Below, in pieces: positions 20,850 through 28,004 of a DNA stretch of 29,205 bases (its first letter is position 1; each line of letters opens with the position of its first letter). Below the pieces are notes generated by a model. It ran no database searches. It was not told the origin of the DNA and worked only from the letters and a program-made list of their open reading frames with translations. A program made the position numbers and the translations under genes. The stretch is from assembly GCA_964529975.1 (NCBI GenBank), contig CAZGXW010000031.1:1-29205 (forward strand), read 5' to 3'. Origin of the DNA: JADFMN01 sp964529975 (lineage in GTDB: Bacteria; Armatimonadota; Fimbriimonadia; Fimbriimonadales; Fimbriimonadaceae).

Positions 20850-21779
20850 CTAGCCCGTTGTGGAAAAGTGCTCGTCGTGGTCGAGGACGGCGTATCGCCA
20901 TCCTCGCACCGAGACGAAGCACCCGAGGACGTGGACAGAGTTCAGGAACCGTTCGAGGATCAGGGCACCGATGTGGAGCGTCTTCTCACGTCCCTTTTCG
21001 ATTCCGGGAATCGCCGCCCGCTCCGCCTCGGTCATGTCGCACATCCATGCGGCGGCTTTGCTGACCTCTTCGTAGTCGAGGTACTGGCCGTGGACCCTCA
21101 CAGGATCCCATTCGGGCATGGCCTCTCGGATAGTGACGAGGTTGGTGGGGGTCGCGCCGAGCGCGACGGCTGTGCCCGCCTCGTTTGGCCGGTACTGCAC
21201 GGCGATGGCGTCGTCGATCTCGACGACCGCCTTTAGCCTTGCGGCCGGGTCCGGGCTTTCGGCTCCCATCGCGCCTTCGCGGAGGCCGAGCGCACCGATC
21301 GGGACGCTCCTTTGGAACCGGACCTCGATGCCGTGATCGGTCCGTTTCGCCGTCGTCAACTCGGTCGAGTGTCCGCCCGGGTCGATGACGGTGATCAAGG
21401 ACTGGTCCGCGAACAATGGGTCGTTCATGACGGCCTCGAGACCGAGCCTCGCTTCTTCGTCGCCGGAGATGACGGTGACCGGAGTATCTTGCTCTTTCGC
21501 TTTGTCGAGGAACTCTCGGGCGTTGGTCGCAATCCGCAATGCCATCGTTCCGACAGCAACGCATTCTGCGTTGTGCGCGGCCGCTCTTTCAAAGGCCCGC
21601 TTGATCGCTTCCAGGGTGGCTGCCTGAGGGACTGGCTGGAGGAGCCCCGACTTCTTTGTGTCCGTCCCCAGTCCGGTGACCTCGCTAGTCTCCTCAAGGA
21701 TCGTCCAATCGCCGGGCGTCCCTACTGCGACGGTGAGGAGGACGGAGTTCGACCCGACATCCACAACGGCTCGTCGCAT
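20850..21779 (-). CDS. Ppx/GppA family phosphatase
   Basis: A 309-residue protein of the exopolyphosphatase / guanosine pentaphosphate phosphohydrolase family, which hydrolyses polyphosphate or pppGpp with an actin-like ATPase fold. The N-terminal phosphate-1 motif MRRAVVDVGSNSVLLTV is at residues 1-17. The GTMALRIATNAREFL segment, the EEARLG loop (catalytic Glu region) and phosphate-2 motif VIDPGGHSTEL match the family, where GGGS is more usual; here it reads GGHS. It is the short two-domain form. The ATG at 21779 is set by the family N-terminus and by TAGAAT 7 bases upstream; the frame stays open for 26 more codons into a repeat tract that is better read as promoter DNA. Confidence 0.92.
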   Translation of the reverse strand: MRRAVVDVGSNSVLLTVAVGTPGDWTILEETSEVTGLGTDTKKSGLLQPVPQAATLEAIKRAFERAAAHNAECVAVGTMALRIATNAREFLDKAKEQDTPVTVISGDEEARLGLEAVMNDPLFADQSLITVIDPGGHSTELTTAKRTDHGIEVRFQRSVPIGALGLREGAMGAESPDPAARLKAVVEIDDAIAVQYRPNEAGTAVALGATPTNLVTIREAMPEWDPVRVHGQYLDYEEVSKAAAWMCDMTEAERAAIPGIEKGREKTLHIGALILERFLNSVHVLGCFVSVRGWRYAVLDHDEHFSTTG

Positions 21780-21786
21780 CGGGGTG

Positions 21787-21792
21787 ATTCTA
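21787..21792 (-). promoter_or_regulatory. -10 box TAGAAT, leaderless-type, for ppx/gppA (minus strand)
   Basis: On the minus strand TAGAAT ends 7 bases before the ATG; the intervening CACCCCG has no ribosome binding site. This is the same hexamer as before uvrA and xylB. Confidence 0.5.
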
Positions 21793-21814
21793 CTTCTGGA
21801 CCGCCCACCCCTAG

Positions 21815-21884
21815 TTCTCCCGTTTTCTTCCCGTTTTCTCCCGTTTTTCGAGTCCAAACTTCTCCCGTTTTTCTCCCGTTTTTT
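21815..21884. repeat. five phased copies of CTCCCGTTTT between ppx and xylB
   Basis: The (C/T)TCCCGTTTT unit begins at 21817, 21828, 21838, 21862 and 21873, intervals of 11, 10, 24 and 11 bases, near multiples of one helical turn. Each unit ends in a run of 4-6 T. The tract lies in the 286-base divergent spacer, 23 bases upstream of the ppx -10 box. It looks like an array of binding sites on one DNA face, or phased T-tracts that bend DNA. Confidence 0.75.
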
Positions 21885-22051
21885 GGCCTTGTGTGGGCTT
21901 CAGGGGCTCCACTCCCTTGTTCTTTGAGAAAGTGCGCACTCCTTGTCGGAGCGTCGCTTACTATACCCCAACTAGGTACGGTTTTTGGGTCCATAGACTG
22001 GTCGAAGCGTCACGAGTTTTACACATTCGGCGCTCTTTTTTGTCGTGAAAG

Positions 22052-22057
22052 TAGAAT
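22052..22057 (+). promoter_or_regulatory. -10 box TAGAAT, leaderless-type, for xylB
   Basis: TAGAAT ends 8 bases before the xylB ATG at 22066 with no Shine-Dalgarno between. It mirrors the arrangement at the divergent ppx start. Confidence 0.5.
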
Positions 22058-22065
22058 CGGCGACG

Positions 22066-23499
22066 ATGGCCAGGCTGCTCGGGATCGACGTGGGGACGAG
22101 CGCCTTGAAGGCCGTGCTGGTGGACGAGCAAGGGAGCGTGTTGCGGAGCGCGAGCCGGGAGTATCCGTTGCACACCCCGCGGCCCGGTTGGGCGGAGCAA
22201 GACCCTGGCGACTGGGCTAGAGCCCTGGCGTCGGTTCTTCGAGAGATCGAGGAGCCGAAGCCGGACGCGATCGGACTGACGGGGCAGATGCACGGAATGG
22301 TCGCCCTCGACTCAGCCGACCAAGTGGTCAGGCCAGCGATCTTGTGGTGTGACCAACGCACAGAGCGTGAGTGTGCCGAGATCGAGCGCTTGCTCGGACC
22401 GGAACGCGTGCGCGAGGTGACAGGAAACCCTCCACTCACGGGCTTTCAACTGCCGAAGGTCTTGTGGGTGCGCAATCACGAGCCGGAGAACTTCGCAGCC
22501 ACGAATCGCGTGCTTCTTCCCAAGGACTACATCCGTTTCTTGCTCACCGGCGGTTGCGCGACCGACGTAAGCGACGCGAGCGGCGTCGGCGCGCTCGATC
22601 TGGAGGCGCGCGCCTGGTGGCGCGAAGGGATCGAGGTGCTCGGACTGGGGCAAGTCTCCTTCCCGCAGGTGTTTGAATCGCACGAAAAGACAGGTCAGGC
22701 CAAGGGGGACGGGTTTGGCGTTTCGGCGGGGGTCCCCGTCGTTGCGGGAGCCGGCGACCAGGCGGCGGGAGCGGTCGGGACGGGAGCCGTCGAGCCAGGG
22801 ATTGTGAGCGTGAGCCTCGGAACGAGCGGCGTCGTGTTCTCGGCGTTGGATCGCCTCAATCGCGCCAAGAACGACACGGTCCACACGTTTTGCCACGCGA
22901 ACGGCGGATGGCACGCGATGGGCGTGATGTTGTCCTGCGGCGGAGCGGTCAAGTGGGCGCGCGACACGCTGTTCGGGGACCACGACTATATCCGTTTCAA
23001 CCAAGAGGTGGAGAGCGTCGGACCGGGTTGCGAAGGGCTGACGTTCCTGCCCTATCTGACGGGTGAGCGGTGCCCGCACAACGATCCCTCCGCCCGCGGC
23101 GCATTCGCTGGGCTCTCCCTGTTGCACGGGCGCGCGCACATGGCGCGTGCCGTGATGGAGGGCGCGACTTTTGGGATCGCCGACTGCCACCGAGCGATGG
23201 GCGTCAGCGCAAGCGAGGTCCGGGTGACGGGAGGTGGCGCAAAGAGCCCGATCTGGATGCAGATGCTCTCGGACGTGCTGGGAGTGCCGTGCGTCCGTGT
23301 GGTGAGCGACGAAGGGCCGGCCCAAGGGGCCGCGCTGCTAGCGGGCGTTGGGATCGGCGTCTGGCCAAGCGTCGTTGAAGCAAGCCGGGCTGCCGTGCAG
23401 TTAGGACAGCGATACGAGCCGGGTTCGGCAGACTACTCGGAAGCGTCTTCGAGGTACCGCGCGCTTTATCCACAAACCAAGGCCTGGACACAGGCTTGA
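22066..23499 (+). CDS. xylB: xylulokinase (FGGY family sugar kinase)
   Basis: A 477-residue FGGY kinase, most like xylulokinase, which phosphorylates D-xylulose for the pentose phosphate pathway. The phosphate-1 loop GIDVGTSALKAVLVD is at residues 5-19. GLTGQMHGMVALD with the MHG signature (substrate contact) and AILWCDQRT follow, typical of XylB rather than glycerol kinase. The catalytic Asp is in VAGAGDQAAGAVGTG, with SLGTSG and VTGGGAKSPIWMQML (adenosine-binding) later. No xylose isomerase or transporter is adjacent, so the in vivo sugar is not certain. ATG 22066 is preferred over a GTG at 22045 because the TAGAAT box sits 8 bases upstream and the family N-terminus begins there. The rpsA promoter overlaps its last codons. 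Confidence 0.92.
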   Translation: MARLLGIDVGTSALKAVLVDEQGSVLRSASREYPLHTPRPGWAEQDPGDWARALASVLREIEEPKPDAIGLTGQMHGMVALDSADQVVRPAILWCDQRTERECAEIERLLGPERVREVTGNPPLTGFQLPKVLWVRNHEPENFAATNRVLLPKDYIRFLLTGGCATDVSDASGVGALDLEARAWWREGIEVLGLGQVSFPQVFESHEKTGQAKGDGFGVSAGVPVVAGAGDQAAGAVGTGAVEPGIVSVSLGTSGVVFSALDRLNRAKNDTVHTFCHANGGWHAMGVMLSCGGAVKWARDTLFGDHDYIRFNQEVESVGPGCEGLTFLPYLTGERCPHNDPSARGAFAGLSLLHGRAHMARAVMEGATFGIADCHRAMGVSASEVRVTGGGAKSPIWMQMLSDVLGVPCVRVVSDEGPAQGAALLAGVGIGVWPSVVEASRAAVQLGQRYEPGSADYSEASSRYRALYPQTKAWTQA

Positions 23500-23512
23500 T
23501 TTAGGCTACAAT
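23485..23512 (+). promoter_or_regulatory. promoter for rpsA inside the end of xylB
   Basis: TGGACA (23485-23490), a 16-base spacer and TACAAT (23507-23512) match the sigma-70 consensus at 10 of 12 bases. Transcription would begin near 23519, giving rpsA a leader of about 64 bases. The -35 box lies within the xylB coding sequence. Confidence 0.55.
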
Positions 23513-23582
23513 AACCTTTGCGTCGGCGGAACTTGCCTGCCGCGCTGAACCATTCCAAATCTCACAGGGCACCCTATTGACC

Positions 23583-25127
23583 ATGACCGACGACCAGTTG
23601 ACGACGACCGACCACGGCTCTGAGGCCGCGACGGGCACGATTCCCGAGCCTGTCGCCACCATCGAGCCGACCGGGGCGTCCACGCCGCACTCCGAACCGA
23701 CTTCGACTCCCGCGCCTACCCCGGCCCCGACCGCTGCTGCGCCCGTCCCCAGCGACGACGCGAGGCTGTTCGAGCAGGCCATGGCCGACCTTGAGTCGGA
23801 CGACCCGAACCGCGACAGCGGACGCCAGATCAAGAAGGGCGACCGCATCGAGGCGACGGTCATTCAAGTCGAGAAGGAGCGCGTTTTCGTCGACCTTGGT
23901 ACGAAGGCCGAAGCGATCATCCCGCTCAGCGAACTGACCGACTCGAACGTCGACGACGCTTCGACGATGTTCAAGGCGGGCGACACATTCGACGTCATCG
24001 TCCTTCGGGCGGGTGGAGCCGAGGGCGCCCCGCAGGTCTCGAAGAAGCGGGCCGACTTCGACAACCAGTGGCACAAGATCGTCGACGCCCACAAGGACGG
24101 CACCGTGTTCCAAGCCCAGGTCGTGGACCGGGTCAAGGGCGGCCTGGTCGTGGACATCGGCGTTCGAGGGTTCGTCCCGGCCACCCACGTCGGCAGCGGC
24201 CGACTGAGGAACATCGAGAAGTACGTCGGCCAGACTCTGGCAGTCAAGATCATTGAGATCGACCTTGACCGCAAGAAGGTCGTGCTCTCGAACCGTTCGG
24301 CCGAGACCGAGCGGCGAGACGAGATCAAGGAAAAGATCTTTACGGACGTAAAGCCGCAAGACGTGCTCCCCGGCGTCGTTCGACGGCTGACCGACTACGG
24401 CGCCTTTGTGGACCTCGGCGGCATCGACGGTCTCCTGCACATCAGCGAGATGTCGTGGATGCGCATCGACCACCCGCGCGAGGTGCTGAAGGAAGGCGAC
24501 GAGATCAACGTCATGGTCCTCCGGCTGGACAAGGACTCGGGGCGGATCAGCCTCGGTCTGCGCCAAGTTCTGCCTGACCCTTGGAACCTGATCAAAGAGA
24601 ACTACAAGAAGGGCCAGAAGATCCCGGTGAAGATCTCTCGGCTTGTGCAGAGCGGCGCGTTCGTTCGGTTGCCTGAAGGCGCCGAGGCTTTCATGCCGAT
24701 CAGCGAGATGTCTGGCCAGCGCATCAAGCGGCCGCAAGAGGTCGTTGAGGCGGGCCAGGACGTCGAAGCGACGATCATCGATCTGCGCCCCGACGAGCGG
24801 CGCATGGTGCTCTCCCTGCGCGACGGTTCTGAGCCTCAACTCCGCGAGGCGCCGGGCTACGAGTTCGGCCGCACTCGAGGCGACAGCGACCGCGACCGCG
24901 ACCGCAAGGGCGGTGGCAAGAAGCGCCGTGGAAAGGGCGGCCGACCGGAGCCGGACGGCGACGGTGGCGGTCGAACCCCGACCGGCGGCGCGACGATCGG
25001 CGAGCGATTGGGAATGCTGAAGGGCATTCTGCCCGGCGGCGATGCGCCCGAGGCGGCTGCTCCGGCACCAGCGGCTCCAGAGGAGCCAACGGCGGAAACG
25101 TCGGCGGAACCTGCCGACCAATCATAA
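23583..25127 (+). CDS. rpsA: 30S ribosomal protein S1
   Basis: A 514-residue S1-type protein that binds mRNA and helps the 30S subunit initiate on weak or structured leaders. Four OB-fold S1 repeats are visible: about residues 84-155 (GDRIEATVIQVEKERVFVDL), 168-240 (DRVKGGLVVDIGVRGFVP), 262-335 (RRLTDYGAFVDLGGIDGLLH, the best match) and 343-418 (SRLVQSGAFVRLPEGAEAF). An N-terminal Thr/Pro/Ala-rich acidic tail (1-60) and a C-terminal Arg/Lys/Gly-rich then Ala/Pro-rich tail (about 430-514) are low-complexity and probably disordered; four repeats with a basic tail resemble actinobacterial S1 more than the six-repeat proteobacterial form. ATG 23583 is preferred to an in-frame TTG at 23577. There is no strong ribosome binding site, as is usual for rpsA. 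Confidence 0.93.
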   Translation: MTDDQLTTTDHGSEAATGTIPEPVATIEPTGASTPHSEPTSTPAPTPAPTAAAPVPSDDARLFEQAMADLESDDPNRDSGRQIKKGDRIEATVIQVEKERVFVDLGTKAEAIIPLSELTDSNVDDASTMFKAGDTFDVIVLRAGGAEGAPQVSKKRADFDNQWHKIVDAHKDGTVFQAQVVDRVKGGLVVDIGVRGFVPATHVGSGRLRNIEKYVGQTLAVKIIEIDLDRKKVVLSNRSAETERRDEIKEKIFTDVKPQDVLPGVVRRLTDYGAFVDLGGIDGLLHISEMSWMRIDHPREVLKEGDEINVMVLRLDKDSGRISLGLRQVLPDPWNLIKENYKKGQKIPVKISRLVQSGAFVRLPEGAEAFMPISEMSGQRIKRPQEVVEAGQDVEATIIDLRPDERRMVLSLRDGSEPQLREAPGYEFGRTRGDSDRDRDRKGGGKKRRGKGGRPEPDGDGGGRTPTGGATIGERLGMLKGILPGGDAPEAAAPAPAAPEEPTAETSAEPADQS

Positions 25128-25143
25128 GAAACGAACGTACCAA

Positions 25144-25182
25144 GTGGGGCGGCGTCCGATCGGATGCCGCCCCACGTCTTTT
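25144..25182 (+). terminator. strong intrinsic terminator after rpsA
   Basis: GTGGGGCGGC (25144-25153) pairs perfectly with GCCGCCCCAC (25166-25175), and the stem continues inward through GTCC/GGAT. It is followed by GTCTTTT. It starts 16 bases after the rpsA stop and ends only 6 bases before the coaE start codon, an unusually tight position. Confidence 0.88.
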
Positions 25183-25188
25183 GCATAC

Positions 25189-25743
25189 ATGGCCCTTCTC
25201 AAGGTGGCGTTGACCGGCGGGATCGCCGAGGGGAAGACCACGGTGCTCCGGGCTCTTTCAGAGTTCGGCATGAAGACGGTCAGTGCGGACGATGTGGCCC
25301 GCGAAGTCCTCGAAGACGAACCCACCCGTACGGCGATCCGGGAGCGCTTGGGGATGGCCCAGTTCGACCGCGAGAGTTTGAGTTCGGCGATAGCGGTCGA
25401 CGCAACAAAGAGGCGGGCTTTGAACGAGGTCATGCACCCCGAGATCCTGGCTCGGCTGATCGCTGCCGATGCCGACGTCGTGGAGGTGCCCTTGCTTGTA
25501 GAGACGTGCCTGCAGTCCATGTTCCAGCGGGTCTGGGTGGTCTCTTGCGGGCCGGTCGAGCAAGCCCGGCGGCTGACGGAGCGGCTTGGGGACGAAGCGA
25601 AGGCGAGGGCTTTGATCTCGACCCAGTTGCCGGGCAGGGTGAAGTGTGCCTTCGCCGACCGGATCGTTCGAACGGATCGCCCGCTAGGGGACGTCATACG
25701 GGAGGCAGAGGAATTGGCTCGGTCGGTGGTTTCGAACTCGTAA
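25189..25743 (+). CDS. coaE: dephospho-CoA kinase
   Basis: A 184-residue P-loop kinase for the last step of coenzyme A synthesis, phosphorylating the 3'-hydroxyl of dephospho-CoA. The Walker A loop is LTGGIAEGKTTV (residues 8-19), where GGIGSGKS is commoner, followed by SADDVAREVL in place of the usual DAD motif. HPEI and VVEVPLLVET match the CoA-binding and catalytic region, and IVRTDRPLGDV the C-terminus. It is slightly short for the family. ATG 25189 is the only start that fits; frames upstream run into the terminator and rpsA. No ribosome binding site or -10 box is present between the terminator hairpin and the ATG. Confidence 0.92.
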   Translation: MALLKVALTGGIAEGKTTVLRALSEFGMKTVSADDVAREVLEDEPTRTAIRERLGMAQFDRESLSSAIAVDATKRRALNEVMHPEILARLIAADADVVEVPLLVETCLQSMFQRVWVVSCGPVEQARRLTERLGDEAKARALISTQLPGRVKCAFADRIVRTDRPLGDVIREAEELARSVVSNS

Positions 25744-25772
25744 TGAGTCTGGCCCAGACCGTGCTATACTCC

Positions 25773-25780
25773 GCGAACTG
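25773..25780 (+). promoter_or_regulatory. extended -10 element TGCTATACT region
   Basis: TG-C-TATACT matches an extended -10 box, 27 bases after the coaE stop. No good -35 is visible. It could start a long (about 185-base) leader for the gene at 25971. Confidence 0.3.
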
Positions 25781-25845
25781 AGCGTAGGCTGGCTTGGGAG
25801 ACTGGCGGGCGGATTCAGGTTCACGGTCGGAGACCGTTGTTTGAA

Positions 25846-25875
25846 TTGCGTCTGAGGGCTGGGATAGGCTATGAT
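25846..25875 (+). promoter_or_regulatory. possible promoter for the CsgG/FlgT-like gene
   Basis: TTGCGT (25846-25851), an 18-base spacer and TATGAT (25870-25875) make a fair sigma-70 match. The leader would be about 90 bases. The remaining spacer (25744-25970) shows only a small CGGTC/GACCG repeat. Confidence 0.4.
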
Positions 25876-25970
25876 CAGCATCGACCTGCCAGGTTGCCTG
25901 CCTGAGGCTGCCTTCGGCTGTTTTGGGAACTGAACATGCGACATTTTGAAGACTGGACTGAGGAGGACGC

Positions 25971-27908
25971 GTGACCTTGAAACGAATTCGATTCAAAGCG
26001 TTCGGCGGGATTGCCCCCGCCCTGGCGGCCCTAGCGGCCCTGACCCTGACTTTCGGTGCGTCGAGCAAAGCCTCGGCGCAGGCGCAAGACTTCCCGGCGG
26101 TCGCGATCGTCGACTTCGAGGTCAATTCCTCGAAGGTCGGATCGCCCGACCTCGGAAAGTTGGCGGCGGCCGCCGTGCGAGCGGAGTTCTCTCGGCTCGG
26201 CACGGCCGACATCGTTCCGATCGAGACGGTCAACCGCACGATCGTTGAGATGGGCTGGGAGAAGGCCCCGTCCGACCGCGCCGGTCTCATCCGACTGGGT
26301 CAGAACCTGAGCGTGAACACGATCATCACAGGCAACGTCATTGAGGCGCGCGTCGACCAGGTCGGCGGCGGCCGACAGGCGCGGATCCTTGTGGCGATCG
26401 AGATGCGCGACGTGGCTTCGGGCCTCGTTGTGAACGGCGCTTGGGCGATCGGCAACTCGGGCGTGCGCACAGGCGACGTCGCCGAGGCGTCGATGATGGG
26501 CGACGCGATCAACGACATGGCTTTCTCGACGGTGCGCGACATGGCGAGCCGTCAGTTGCCTTCTGCGACGGTTCTCAACACCCTTCCCGACCAGGCTCTG
26601 ATCAACCGCGGCTCTCGCGCCGGTTTCCGGTCGGGCATGAGCGTGATCATCGTTCGTGGTCGCGACCAAGTAGGTAGCGGCACGGTCGGTTCGGTGGACC
26701 CGGACTCGGCGTTCATCAATTTCGGCAACCTGATCAAGGGCGTGCAGCCCGGCGACAAGGTCCGCACGCTGTACACGCCTGAGCGGACTCCGCTCGGAAT
26801 CAGTGGCAGCGGCGAGGTCCGAACTTCGCGCGCGGCCCGAGGCGGCAGCAACAGCGGCCTCGTTTCGTTGTTGATCGTGGTTCTCGCGCTCGCGTTCCTG
26901 CTCGGTCAAGGCCGAGGCGGCGACTCGAACCTCGCTTCGATCACCACCCAGCCGACGATGACCCCGGCGGACTTCGCCGGCGTTCAGATCAAGTGGACCC
27001 GCGACGCGTTCCTCCGCGGCAACTCTGAAGGCCCGTACCGCTGGCAGGTCTGGCGCAACGATGGCTCGACGACCCCGGTCGCTGTGGCCGAGGGCGTGCA
27101 GGGCAGCGTCGTGGACGACACGTTCGGCACGTTCGCTCCTTCGGCGGCGCTTCCTTGGTACGACTTCTCTGGCGTCGACACGAACACGCAGTGCAACGAA
27201 CTGCCGGCTGGCGGCGCGGCGACCATCAACCCGATGGTCCCCGGCACACCTTATGTGTACTCTGTCGAAGTCGTCTTCCGCGTCAGCGGCCTCAGCCTCC
27301 CCGGTGAGGGCACGACGGGCGGCGGCACGACCACGGGCGGCACGACTGGCGGTACCACTGGTGGCACTACCGGCGGCACGATCGGTGGCACCACCGGTGG
27401 AACGACCACAGGCGGCACGACCGGCGGCACGACGACGGGCGGCGGGCAAGAGAGCGAGTGGTGCTACTTCATCTCGAAGAGGCTCCAGGCAAAGGGTCAG
27501 GCGACCCCGCTCAATCGGCCCCAACTTCTGCAACCCGACCAGGGCCAGATCGTCATGACTCCGTTCACGTTCCAGTTCACATCGGTGCGCGGCCCCGTGC
27601 TGAGCGTTCCGCTGGAGTACGTGGTGCAGTTCTCGACGAGCCTTAGTTTCCCGAAGGGCAACCAGACGATCACGATGACTCCGTTCATCGAACTATCGGC
27701 GGCGAGCGGCGACAGCGTCAGTTCTCCGACGATCGACACGACGACGTTCTTCCCGGGCGCGATGACGGTGTACTGGCGCGTAGGTGCCAGGAACCCGCAG
27801 GACGTGCCGGGTCCGGTGGCCGACGCGACGGGCCAGCGGTTCATCTGGAGCGCGGTTCGCTCGTTCCAGCGGTCCCCGATCCCGCCTGCGCCTCGGCACG
27901 GAGGTTAG
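25971..27908 (+). CDS. exported CsgG/FlgT-like envelope protein with Gly-Thr linker
   Basis: A 645-residue exported protein. A signal peptide (basic start, Ala/Leu core, SKASAQA) ends near residue 38. Residues about 42-200 resemble the CsgG/TolB N-terminal fold (VAIVDFEVNS, then LAAAAVRAEFSRLGTADIVP). Residues about 205-270 (ALINRGSRAGFRSGM, GSVDPDSAFINFG, GVQPGDKV) resemble the FlgT C-terminal beta domain. A hydrophobic segment (about 295-311, LVSLLIVVLALAFLLG) follows, then a fibronectin-like region (PYRWQVWRNDGS), a Gly/Thr-repeat linker (447-492) and a second beta domain ending in basic, Pro-rich PIPPAPRHGG. GTG 25971 has GAGGAGG 5-6 bases upstream. Likely an envelope assembly or surface scaffold protein; the domain calls are by eye and moderate. 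Confidence 0.72.
   Translation: MTLKRIRFKAFGGIAPALAALAALTLTFGASSKASAQAQDFPAVAIVDFEVNSSKVGSPDLGKLAAAAVRAEFSRLGTADIVPIETVNRTIVEMGWEKAPSDRAGLIRLGQNLSVNTIITGNVIEARVDQVGGGRQARILVAIEMRDVASGLVVNGAWAIGNSGVRTGDVAEASMMGDAINDMAFSTVRDMASRQLPSATVLNTLPDQALINRGSRAGFRSGMSVIIVRGRDQVGSGTVGSVDPDSAFINFGNLIKGVQPGDKVRTLYTPERTPLGISGSGEVRTSRAARGGSNSGLVSLLIVVLALAFLLGQGRGGDSNLASITTQPTMTPADFAGVQIKWTRDAFLRGNSEGPYRWQVWRNDGSTTPVAVAEGVQGSVVDDTFGTFAPSAALPWYDFSGVDTNTQCNELPAGGAATINPMVPGTPYVYSVEVVFRVSGLSLPGEGTTGGGTTTGGTTGGTTGGTTGGTIGGTTGGTTTGGTTGGTTTGGGQESEWCYFISKRLQAKGQATPLNRPQLLQPDQGQIVMTPFTFQFTSVRGPVLSVPLEYVVQFSTSLSFPKGNQTITMTPFIELSAASGDSVSSPTIDTTTFFPGAMTVYWRVGARNPQDVPGPVADATGQRFIWSAVRSFQRSPIPPAPRHGG
27309..27446 (+). repeat. 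in-frame Gly-Thr tandem repeat
   Basis: About eleven imperfect 12-15-base units of the ACYGGYGGCACS type encode TTGG or TTTGG repeats. It is a likely flexible, extracellular linker and, being nearly identical tandem DNA, a candidate for length variation between strains. Confidence 0.85.
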
Positions 27909-27946
27909 TCAGGCACGAGTAGTCGAGTGATTGGACGATCACGACC

Positions 27947-27983
27947 CCTGGGCCCGCGCCGCGTGTGGCGGGGCGGGCCTGGG
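27947..27983 (+). terminator. GC-rich hairpin between the two exported-protein genes
   Basis: CCTGGGCCCGC (27947-27957) pairs with GCGGGCCTGGG (27973-27983) as 11 bp with two G-T pairs, around a 15-base loop. GAAAAACT rather than a T-run follows, so it may be an attenuator or RNA-stability element rather than a terminator. Confidence 0.4.
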
Positions 27984-28004
27984 AAAAACTAGGAAAGACA
28001 GACG

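Noticed and set aside
21780..21857. A 26-residue N-terminal extension of the Ppx/GppA protein
   Set aside because: The extension is translated from the phased CTCCCGTTTT repeats and gives a low-complexity Gly/Arg/Lys tract; the family N-terminus and the TAGAAT box place the start at 21779.
23574..25121. A 515-codon open frame antisense to rpsA, and similar long antisense frames at 18772-20361 (minus) and 11331-13142 (plus)
   Set aside because: They mirror strongly supported genes, have Arg/Asp/Val-rich compositions typical of antisense frames in GC-rich DNA, and contain no recognisable domains.
27309..27446. CRISPR-like array
   Set aside because: Units are 12-15 bases without spacers, in frame within a coding sequence, encoding Thr-Gly repeats.
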